Origin: Prasinococcaceae sp. CCMP 1430
Lineage: Eukaryota; Prasinodermophyta; Palmophyllophyceae; Prasinococcales; Prasinococcaceae
DNA length: 16,539 nucleotides
Direction: 5' to 3'
Assembly (NCBI GenBank): GCA_013416795.1
Contig: RQSC01000016.1
Location: 150,874-167,412, forward strand
Shown in pieces: positions 9,901 to 16,539 of the stretch. Each line of letters starts with the position of its first letter. Position 1 is the first letter of the stretch. A program made the translations under genes and the position numbers. Below the pieces are notes generated by a model. That model saw only the letters and a program-made list of their open reading frames with translations, was not told the origin of the DNA and made no database searches.

Positions 9901-11301
9901 ATCGTCAACTCCATGACCGCGATGCTGTACGGCATCGTGATCGCCTTCCTCGCCAACTGGAAGCTCGCTGCGGTCGTGCTGGCTGCCGTGCCGCTGCTGG
10001 GCGCCGCGCAGGCCCTGCAAATGCAGCTCATCACGGCGGGCGAGAAGGGCGTCTCGGAGGACTTCGCGTCGAGCACCGGCGAATTCAACGAGGCCGTGCA
10101 CGGCATCCGCGAGGTCCACGCCTTCTCACTGTATCCGCTCGCCGAGCAGTCGTACGCCACGCTGCTCAAGATGCCCTTCAAGAACGCGCAGAGGACCGCC
10201 GCCGCCATGGGGGGCACCATGGGCATGGCGCAGCTGATCACCTTCGGCTTCTACGCCCTGTGCTTCTGGTACGGCGGCAAGCTCATCGACGACGGCGAGA
10301 TGAACTTCTACGAGTTCATGAAGGGCCTCTTCGTGCTGGCCTTCGCCGGCTCCGGCGCGGGCCAGGCCGCGACGTTCGCCGGCGACCAGGCCAAGGCCAA
10401 GGCGGCCGTCTCGAAGGCCTTCTGGCTGATGGACCGCACGCCGCCCATCGACAGCCGGCCGTGGGGCGAGGACGGCGCGGAGCGCCCGGTCGACGCCAAG
10501 AGGGCCACCGGCCTCATCGAGCTCAAGGGCGTGGGCTTCGTGTACCCCCGCCGCCCCGACGCCGTGGTCTTCGGCGGCATCGACCTGCGCGTGGAGCCGG
10601 GCCAGACCGTGGCGCTCGTGGGCGCGAGCGGCTCGGGCAAGTCGACCGTCGTGCAGCTGCTCGAGCGCTTCTACGATCCGGTGGCGCCGGACTCGCTGGG
10701 GAGCCCCGGCGTGATCGCGCTGGACGGCGTGGACCTGCGCGAGCTCGACGTGAAGTGGCTCCGCTCCCAGGTGGGCCTCGTGTCGCAGGAGCCGCGGCTC
10801 TTCTACGGCAGCGTGCACGACAACATCGCCATGGGACGCCCGGGCGCCTCGCGCGCTGAGGTGGTGGCCGCCGCGCGCGCGGCTGCCGCGCACGACTTCA
10901 TCGAGGCGCTCCCCGACGGCTACGACTCGCAGGTGGGCGCCGGCGGCGGCAAGCTGAGCGGCGGGCAGAAGCAGCGCGTGGCCATCGCGCGCGCCATCAT
11001 CAAGGACCCCAAGATCCTGCTGCTCGACGAGGCGACCAGCGCGCTGGACAACGAGTCGGAGAAGCTGGTGCAGGCGAGCCTCAGCGAGCTGCTCGCCGAC
11101 AGGGCGGCGCGGCGCACCACGCTCGTCATCGCGCACCGCCTGTCGACGGTGCGCTCCGCCGACCGCATCGTCGTGCTCGACACCGAGGGCGAGCTCAGCG
11201 GCGCGCACGTCGTCGAGGAGGGCACGCACGACGAGCTCATGGCCAAGGGCGGCATGTACGCGCGCCTGAGCGCCGCCTTCGACGGCGCCGGCGCCGCCTA
11301 G
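6925..11301 (+). CDS. Full-length ABCB (MDR/P-glycoprotein-type) ABC transporter
   Basis: Exons are 6925-6957 and 7096-11301; the 138-base intron has a GTGCGT donor and a CGCACAG acceptor, phase 0. ATG 6925 has a strong start context, and the protein is about 1412 residues, close to other full ABCB pumps. Layout is TMD1-NBD1-TMD2-NBD2, so one chain makes a complete exporter. NBD1 has Walker [10 protein letters not shown] (from 535), LSGGQ (646), Walker B ILVLDE (666) and [11 protein letters not shown]2 has GASGSGKST (from 1186), LSGGQ (1298), ILLLDE (1318) and IAHRLSTV. All key ATPase residues are present in both halves, so both sites should be active. Oddities are an acidic/Ser-rich N-terminus (1-45), a Cys-rich insertion of about 90 residues before the last TMD1 helix (about 315-406), and an Asp/Gly-rich insertion in NBD1 before Walker A (about 488-512). 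The substrate (lipid, drug or metabolite) cannot be read from sequence; plasma membrane is likely. Confidence 0.95.
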
Positions 11302-11423
11302 TTGGCGTGCGGGAGGCGACGGGGAATCGATAATCAATCGTTCAATCACCCTCGCCGCGCGCGCGCGGGCGCGCGCGACGGCGCGCGCGCCGTGCCCGCC
11401 CGCCCGCGCGCGGTGAGCGCGCC
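11302..11423. other. Short convergent spacer
   Basis: These 122 bases separate the ABC transporter stop from the stop of the ShKT gene on the other strand. They contain GCGC-rich repeats (about 11356-11410) and an ATCGATAATCAATCG patch shortly after the ABC stop. No gene or clear poly(A) signal is seen. Confidence 0.5.
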
Positions 11424-12083
11424 CTACTCGGTGGCGACGCACGCGCCGCACGTCTTGCGGCACACGCCTGGAAAGCCCTTCTCGGGGTTGCCCATGAGAT
11501 AGTCGCGCGTGTTCTGGCACTGGCCCAGTTGCTTGAACGTGGCGCAGTCGTCCGAGGTGTCCACGCACGCGCTGAAGGACGGCAGCGCCTTCTCGTCGTC
11601 CTCGCCCTCCTCGCCCTCCTCATCCTCGTCCTCCTCTTCATCGTCCTCCTCGTCCTCGCCTTCGTCATCCTCTTCATCGTCCTCGCCTTCGTCATCCTCT
11701 ATTTCCTCGTCCTCATCCTCCTCTTCCTCGTCGTCGTAGTCGTCGGCGTAGTCGTCCTCCTCTTCGCCTTCGTCGTCGTCCTCCTCCTCCTCCTCTTCGC
11801 CCTCGTCCTCCGCCTCCTCGTCGGCGTCCTCGCCTTCCGCAGGGAGGTCGGTGGCGCCCTCCGCCGGGACGTTGCTCGCGGCGAGACCGTTCGAGCCGCC
11901 GCCCGTGGCTGCCGCGACGTCGCACGCGCCACAGCTCTTCTCGCAGAAGCCCGCAACACCGCCGGTCGCCGAGCCGACCATGTAGATCGCATTCTCTTCG
12001 CACTCGCCCGCGGCCGCCCACTCGGCGCACCGCTCGTTGCGGTCCACGCACGCGCCGTCGGCGGCGGTCGCGGCCGCCGCGCC
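11424..12083 (-). CDS. ShKT-domain protein with long acidic linker (5'-partial)
   Basis: The 219 visible residues end at a TAG stop (11424-11426). Two ShKT domains are clear, each with six cysteines in the expected spacing and the C-terminal CxxxCGAC signature. The first begins ACVDRNERCAEW and ends CEKSCGAC; the second begins ACVDTSDDCATF and ends CRKTCGAC at the very C-terminus. Between them is a run of about 80 residues that is almost entirely Asp and Glu with a few Gly, Ala and Tyr. ShKT modules are small disulfide-bonded folds found mainly in secreted or lumenal proteins, often appended to enzymes, so an extracytoplasmic location is inferred. The 5' end is lost at the N at 12084. The reading frame beyond it belongs to a different gene, so no start or signal peptide can be assigned. 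The catalytic partner, if any, is unknown. Confidence 0.8.
   Translation of the reverse strand, partial: GAAAATAADGACVDRNERCAEWAAAGECEENAIYMVGSATGGVAGFCEKSCGACDVAAATGGGSNGLAASNVPAEGATDLPAEGEDADEEAEDEGEEEEEEDDDEGEEEDDYADDYDDEEEEDEDEEIEDDEGEDDEEDDEGEDEEDDEEEDEDEEGEEGEDDEKALPSFSACVDTSDDCATFKQLGQCQNTRDYLMGNPEKGFPGVCRKTCGACVATE
11593..11850. repeat. Imperfect trinucleotide repeat coding the acidic linker
   Basis: On the + strand this is an imperfect run of TCC, TCG and TTC triplets, coding Glu and Asp on the complementary strand. It includes a near-perfect 27-base tandem duplication whose copies begin CGTCCTCGCCTTCGTCATCC at 11651 and 11678. The length of the acidic linker is therefore likely to vary by replication slippage. 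Confidence 0.8.
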
Positions 12084-12084
12084 N

Positions 12085-12398
12085 CCGCCTTGGTGCCCTC
12101 CTCTAGCACCACGAGCCGCCCCACCCCTGGCGTAGAGAGGCGCTCCAACACGCTGCGCAGCGTGTCCGCGCGCGTGCACGTCTGACAGCGCGCGCTGTCG
12201 CCCGAACTGCTCTCCGCACCCCCTTGCTGCTGCTGCGTGCCGTCGCTGCCGTCGAGGTAGGCCAGCACCTGGACGAGAGGCGTGTTGGCCAGCACGCGCT
12301 TGTACAGCCGGCCTTTCGCGAGCGCGGTGACGTCCTTGCGCGAGTACACGTTGCGCAGCCGGCCGTTCTCGTCCACCACGGGGACGCGGCGATGGCGT
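12085..12398 (-). CDS. AMPK-gamma/SNF4-like CBS-domain fragment (both ends missing)
   Basis: About 100 codons read as the end of one CBS repeat and most of the next: VPVVDENGRLRNVYSRKDVT, then LVQVLAYLDG, a Gln/Ser-rich insertion, a CQTCTRADTLRSVLERL block, and GVGRLVVLEEGTK. This order fits the third and fourth CBS repeats of the AMPK gamma subunit, which bind adenine nucleotides and regulate the kinase. The final strand and the GIxSLSD block that should follow are cut at the N (12084). Upstream, coding similarity fades near 12398, where an oppositely oriented gene begins. A possible acceptor (CCCGCAG, ending at 12473) would extend the exon to 12472 in the same frame, but the added residues do not look like CBS sequence. 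It is an incomplete gene, a pseudogene fragment or a misassembled piece. Confidence 0.65.
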
Positions 12399-13133
12399 GC
12401 CGCGCGGCGGTCGCGATGGGCGCCCCGGCGTTCGCCAAGCCGGGCACGCGCAAGAAGGAGGGCGAGGGGCAGCTGCGGGCCATCAACAAGTGCGAGCGCG
12501 CGCGCGCGCGCGCGCTGCACGCGTCCACACACGCGCGCACACGGCGCACGCCCTGACACCCAGGCGCTGCTTATGCACATATGCGCGCGCAAACGCACGC
12601 ACACGCGCAAACACACACGCGCGCGCGCGCGCGCCCACACAGGTACAAGGTGGTGCGCCCAGATCGCACGGACGAGTTCCGCGCGGTGTGGGGCGAGCGC
12701 GAGGCGCACATGCGCGGCCGCAAGGGCCTCGTGTCGTTCGAGCTGCGCGAGACGGCGCCGCGCGTCTTCGAGGTGGAGCACGTGTGGGAGACGCGCGCGG
12801 ACTGGGAGGCGTGGCTTAACGACAGGTACGCGCGCGCACACGTGTGCGAAGGCGTGCGCACCCGCGCGCGCTCGCAGGAACGGACCGCGCGCGCACGCGC
12901 ACGCATTCGCTCGAACGCCGCCCTGACAACCAGCACCACATTCTCTCTCGCGCACGCACGCGCGCGTGCGTGTGTGTGCGTGCGTGCCGGCGCCCTTTTT
13001 CTCCCCCCGCCCTTGCAGGCCCCGCTACATCTCCAACCTGCCGCAGGGCGTGTACCAGATGAGGCCGCAGAACAAGGAGGGCATCCCGGAGACCTTCGTG
13101 CCCTTCCTCGACCCCGAGCTCTCGCCCAACTAG
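12392..13133 (+). CDS. ABM-fold (antibiotic biosynthesis monooxygenase-like) protein
   Basis: Exons are 12392-12489, 12643-12825 and 13019-13133; introns are 153 and 193 bases (donors GTGCGA and GTACGC; acceptors ACACAG and TTGCAG). Splicing gives one uninterrupted frame of 131 residues ending at TAG. The core RAINKYKVVRPDRTDEFRAV, GLVSFELRE, FEVEHVWETRADWEAWLN has the pattern of the dimeric alpha/beta-barrel ABM family, which includes small monooxygenases and IsdG/HugZ-like haem-degrading proteins. The exact reaction cannot be assigned. The tail is rich in Pro and Asn. The first exon is less certain. ATG 12392 gives a short Ala-rich leader with GAPAFAKPG, which might be a targeting sequence or the last part of a longer N-terminus. 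The next Met is at 12416. The 5' end overlaps the CBS coding on the opposite strand. Both introns are full of CA/TG and GC repeats. Confidence 0.75.
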
Positions 13134-13502
13134 TAGAGGGAGGGGCCACTTGCGCACGCGTGCGCGCGCGCACGCACACACATGTGGGTGTGCGTCGACA
13201 GAGGAGGCGCCGTGACGCCGCGGCGCCTCGCAAGCCTTGTACACAGCCGCTGCATTCGGCCCACGCCCGTGTGTCTGCGGCGCCGACGGTGAAGCGCTCG
13301 TGCATGCATGCATTCGAGCGCGTGCGCGTGCGCGTGCGTGTGCGAGCGCTCGTACGCGCACGTGTGTGCGTGTGTGTACAGTACGTGCGAGTCGGAGCGA
13401 GCGAGCGAGCGTGTGTGTGTGTGCCCGCGCGCTCTCGCCTGCGCCCGCGCCCGCCGCCTGCGCTCGCGCTCATTAGGGTCTGAGATGTTTTGCCAAAAAG
13501 AC

Positions 13503-13608
13503 GGCGCGAAATGTGCGCGAAAACATAACGCCGTTTCTGCTTTGCCCCCTTCATCAATTCCAAACCGCGTGTGGCGCCGCTGCGGTTTCGCGGATCCGCG
13601 CCGCGAAA
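13503..13608. promoter_or_regulatory. Four E2F-like TTTCGCGS motifs in an AT-richer island
   Basis: TTTCGCGC or TTTCGCGG, in either orientation, occurs at 13503-13511, 13515-13522, 13586-13593 and 13601-13608: two copies read on the minus strand, one on the plus, one on the minus. This resembles the E2F/DP binding consensus of cell-cycle promoters, which is conserved widely among eukaryotes. The location 280-390 bases upstream of the TLC start fits a promoter. CGCG is very common in this DNA, so chance occurrence is a real alternative. Confidence 0.35.
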
Positions 13609-13836
13609 TGTACAGTCGCGCCGAGGTCACTCGCACGTCCCCTCCATTTTCCATTACTAATCGCCATATTCGATTGCCGCTGTATTTCGTCTGCGTTTTT
13701 TTAATCAAACGTAGTTGCGTTTGTGCGAATTCGCGCCTTCGTTTCGGACGGAGGGGTGAGCGGGAGGCCGGGGAGATTTCTGCTTTCGAAACCGACGCGG
13801 GCGCGTACGTGTACATGGTGTGGGTGTGGGGTGGCT

Positions 13837-13888
<52 letters not shown>
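13837..13888 (+). repeat. 52-base uninterrupted poly-G tract
   Basis: Fifty-two consecutive G lie immediately before the TLC start codon, with only ACG between the tract and ATG 13892. Such a run can form G-quadruplexes. If transcribed, it would sit in the 5' UTR right next to the initiator. The true length may differ, since homopolymers of this size are error-prone in sequencing. Confidence 0.95.
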
Positions 13889-13890
<2 letters not shown>

Positions 13891-13891
13891 G

Positions 13892-15321
13892 ATGGGCGCC
13901 GACGCGGCAGAGCCTGCCGAGTACGCGGCCGCGGTGGCGTTCTTCGCCCTGGCGTACGTGTGCGGGCTCGCGGGATTTCGAGCGATTGGCTGGCCGGCCA
14001 AGGATGTCGGCGAGGCCGCATCGATGATCGGAGGCTTTGTGCACTGCACGGGCGCGCTCGGTGAGGGCCTGCGTGCGCGTGCTTGCCCTGTGTGCGCGCA
14101 AGAGAGAAAGAGACAGAGACAGACAGACAGACAGACAAACAGAGTCAGCGCGCCCGCAAAACTCGCCGATTGCTGACTCCGCGCCGTGCACCGACGCTCC
14201 CCGCACCCGCGGCGCGGGGCGCTGCTCGCAGTTCTCTGCTGTCCGCTCGCGCTCGCGACGCTGCGCGCGACGCCGGCGATGCGCGCGACGCTGCCACTGG
14301 TAGGTGAGGTGGAGCTGCCAGATTTCTCGCTGTGCGCGGCCAACCCGGTTGGCACGGCGCACGCCACACACCTCACGCTGTCCTACTACTCGGTATGTAC
14401 CGCGCCGCGCGCTGGCGCGCCCTCCCGCTACTTGAGGTGCACACACACACGCACGCCCTCGTGCATGCCGCGCGGGCGCGCGCGCAGCCAGCGGCGATCG
14501 CTGACGCGAATGGCTCGCTGGCGCGCACGCGCGGGCCTCGCCGCGTGCGGGCCGGAACGCGCGCGCACCGCAGGTGGACATATTCCACTACCTGTTGGTC
14601 AACACCGGCGAGCCGCTCTTCCTCCTCCATCACATGGCCGTCATCTCGATGGTGGCTGCAGTGGTGTACACTGGCGCGGGCGGCATGCTGCCCCTGACGG
14701 TCACCTCGCTGGTGGAGCTGCCCAGCCCCGTGCAGATGGTGTGGTCGTACGCACGCGATGGCCGCCGGAGGTTTCCCGCGCTTGGCGGCATCTACGCGGC
14801 CATCTCGCCGTGGTTCACGCTGCTCTACGTGCTTGCACGTGTGGTGCGTGTGCTCTGTCGCGCGCGTGCCAGCGTTGCGCGTGCGAGCGCCTGCGCGGAG
14901 GAAGCTGCGCCCGACAGCGCGCGCATCCAGTGCGCATCCTGGGACCATGCTGACGCGCCAGTGCGTCCACGCACACGCGTCCGCTCGCTCGCTCGCTCGT
15001 GTTCGCTCGCGTGCGCGCCCGTGCCCGGCCCGCCACCCGCTTGCACGCCGTCCATTTTGGCGCGGTCGCACGCGCACGTCGCCGCAGGTGGGGGGTGGTA
15101 TTTTTCTCATTTACGTCATTTTCTACCTGTGGAGCGGTCAGGTGGCAGCCTGCGACAGCCAGACCGGCCTGCTGGGCGCGGGCACCAAGGGGCTCCACAC
15201 ATTCCTTTGCTGCGGGGGATTCCTGGGATCGAGCATGTGGGCGCGCACGCTGGTGGCGGGCTACTTCAAATTCAGGGCGAGGCAGGCGGGAGCCAAAAGC
15301 GGCACGAGCAAGGCCGACTGA
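13892..15321 (+). CDS. TLC-domain membrane protein (TLCD4/TMEM56-like)
   Basis: Four exons, 13892-14060, 14232-14392, 14574-14843 and 15088-15321, splice into one frame of 277 residues ending in TGA. Introns are 171, 181 and 244 bases (donors GTGAGG, GTATGT, GTGCGT; all acceptors CAG). The protein is mostly membrane helices. The TLC signature runs from LSYYS-VDIFHYLLVNTGEPL through the conserved double histidine in LFLLHHMAVIS to SLVELPSPVQMVW. The TLC family (TRAM, LAG1, CLN8) includes ceramide synthases and other lipid-handling proteins of the ER and related membranes. The Lag motif of ceramide synthases (an acidic residue followed by NFxR-like sequence after HH) is absent, so a TLCD/TMEM56-type protein in lipid sensing or membrane composition is more likely. 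ATG 13892 opens the frame three bases after a poly-G tract. The last exon ends in a basic tail, KFRARQAGAKSGTSKAD. The exon 3 donor could slip by one GTG repeat. Confidence 0.8.
14110..14143. repeat. GACA microsatellite in TLC intron 1
   Basis: An imperfect ACAG/GACA tetranucleotide repeat lies within the first intron of the TLC gene. It is the only clear tetranucleotide array in the window, as the other introns carry dinucleotide runs. Confidence 0.8.
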
Positions 15322-15594
15322 GTGCGCTCCGCGCATGCGCGCTCGTGCCGTAACGCGCATCTGTTCGCCTTCCCCCCATCGCACGCACACGCGCGCACAA
15401 GCGCGCGCGCAAATCAGCCCTCGTGCGCTGGGGCTCGCCTCGCCAAGGCCAGCCGTGCGCCAACCGTTCTGCGAGTGTATGTATGTACTTACGTGTTTCA
15501 CCACCTCTCCTCTCGCGACGCGATGGCCACACCGCAGTGGCCGCATCCGTCTCTGTGCCCCATGGGATCTGGACAAATGGCTCAGATCGGCAGC
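15322..15594. other. Convergent spacer between TLC and LC8 genes
   Basis: These 273 bases lie between the TLC stop and the LC8 stop. They contain CA and GC simple sequence (15380-15410) and a more mixed stretch after 15470. No gene or convincing poly(A) signal is seen. Confidence 0.5.
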
Positions 15595-16181
<587 letters not shown>

Positions 16182-16539
16182 CTACCGAGCCGAGCGCGCG
16201 CGCGTGTGCGTGCGCGCGTACGTGTGCGCGTGTGTCAGATCCGGATGTGCGCGCACACCCTCAGACAACGCGTCTCACACCCACCGCCGCAGGAGAGTGC
16301 TGCGAGGGCGTCAAGGGGGCGCGTGCGCAGGCGCGCGCGCGCACGCTCGCGGGCACACACTGCCACGAGCCGATCGCGAGGGTGGCGCCCCATCCCGCGC
16401 TGCTCCGAGCCCGCGCGCCCCGCGCCCGGAGCACCCGCCCAGTGCTGCGCGGGCCAGCGCAGCGCCGCGAAGGACCGCCGCGTCGGCAATTCCCACGCGG
16501 CGCGGGCGAGCTGCTCGGGCGCTTGGACGAGCATCGTGC
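16182..16539. other. Right flank, probably intron of LC8
   Basis: No segment on the minus strand matches the expected first exon of LC8, and no + strand frame is recognisable. The left part (16195-16260) is GC and TG/CA simple sequence like the other introns. The right part (16300-16539) is GC-rich with open but unrecognised frames on the minus strand. The simplest reading is that this is part of the LC8 intron, continuing past the window edge. Confidence 0.45.

Larger units (their letters stand above)
13134..13891. other. Intergenic region upstream of the TLC gene
   Basis: These 758 bases lie between the ABM stop and the TLC start. The left half (13140-13480) is CA/TG, CGTG and GAGC simple-sequence DNA, with GTACAGTAC at 13376-13384. 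From about 13480 to 13740 the composition becomes distinctly AT-richer (runs of A and T, CCATTTTCCATTACTAATCG, seven T near 13700), which suggests a promoter. The right end is a poly-G tract. No protein-like frame was found on either strand. Confidence 0.55.

Noticed and set aside
7162-10119. 985-codon minus-strand open frame opposite the ABC transporter
   Set aside because: In DNA this GC-rich, stop codons are rare on the opposite strand. The translation is low-complexity (His/Arg/Val/Glu) and the sense strand encodes all the ABC motifs.
6648-10859. 1403-codon + strand open frame overlapping the ABC gene in another frame
   Set aside because: It is almost entirely Arg/Gly/Ala with no motif, a frame-shadow of the real gene caused by high GC.
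11529-12185. + strand frame with a long Leu/Val stretch that looks like membrane helices
   Set aside because: It is the reverse complement of the Asp/Glu codon repeat of the ShKT gene. GAG and GAC runs read backwards as CTC and GTC, which mimics hydrophobic sequence.
12103-12549. Alternative minus-strand frame (LRVPGLANAGAPIATAARH) as the upstream part of the CBS domain joined by a frameshift
   Set aside because: The resemblance to a CBS repeat start is weak, and the same bases encode the first exon of the ABM gene on the + strand, which splices cleanly.
13430-13480. Single TTAGGG at about 13475 as a telomere-like repeat
   Set aside because: There is only one copy and no tandem array.
16235-16534. 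Minus-strand frame starting [20 protein letters not shown] as the first exon of LC8
   Set aside because: The conserved LC8 N-terminal helix does not look like this, and no suitable donor leads into the 16181 acceptor in frame.

Overview
The window is nuclear DNA of a eukaryote, most likely a photosynthetic protist. It is very GC-rich, and the genes are broken by short GT-AG introns packed with GC and CA/TG dinucleotide runs. The products are eukaryotic: dynein light chain LC8, an AMPK-gamma/SNF4-type CBS protein, a TLC-domain membrane protein and a full-size ABCB transporter. One product resembles the plastid-envelope copper ATPase PAA1. A haptophyte, perhaps a pavlovophyte, is my best guess from base composition and intron style, but nothing in the window proves the lineage. 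Single N characters at 669, 5715 and 12084 sit in G/C-only sequence. At least the one at 12084 behaves like a collapsed assembly gap, because it cuts a CBS domain.

Layout, left to right. Bases 1-668 hold no recognisable gene and end in a GC-dinucleotide run. From 670 to 2395 (+) an open frame begins inside the central domain of glutamate synthase (GOGAT) and continues without a break into a complete ammonium transporter (Amt), with one intron. Convergent to it, 2636-5781 (-) is a P1B copper ATPase with one intron. A 1.14 kb divergent intergenic region (5782-6924) holds a dense cluster of GTAC palindromes. It separates the copper ATPase from a 1412-residue ABCB/MDR-type ABC transporter (6925-11301, +, one intron).

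Downstream, 11424-12083 (-) is the C-terminal part of a protein with two ShKT domains joined by a very acidic linker. Across the N lies a piece of an AMPK-gamma-like CBS protein (about 12085-12398, -). A small three-exon ABM-fold monooxygenase-like gene follows (12392-13133, +), then a promoter-like stretch with an AT-richer island and a 52-base poly-G tract. After that come a four-exon TLC-domain membrane protein (13892-15321, +) and the last two exons of LC8 (15595-16181, -), whose 5' part lies outside the window or is unrecognised.

Most genes are ordinary housekeeping or transport functions and are not an operon. The outstanding observation is the in-frame GOGAT-fragment/Amt chimera, which joins parts of ammonium uptake and ammonium assimilation in one open frame. 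Second is the GTAC cluster upstream of the copper ATPase, since GTAC is the core of the green-lineage copper-response element. Third is the region around 12084-12400, where a truncated CBS gene meets an oppositely oriented gene: this is either an unusual overlap or a misassembly.
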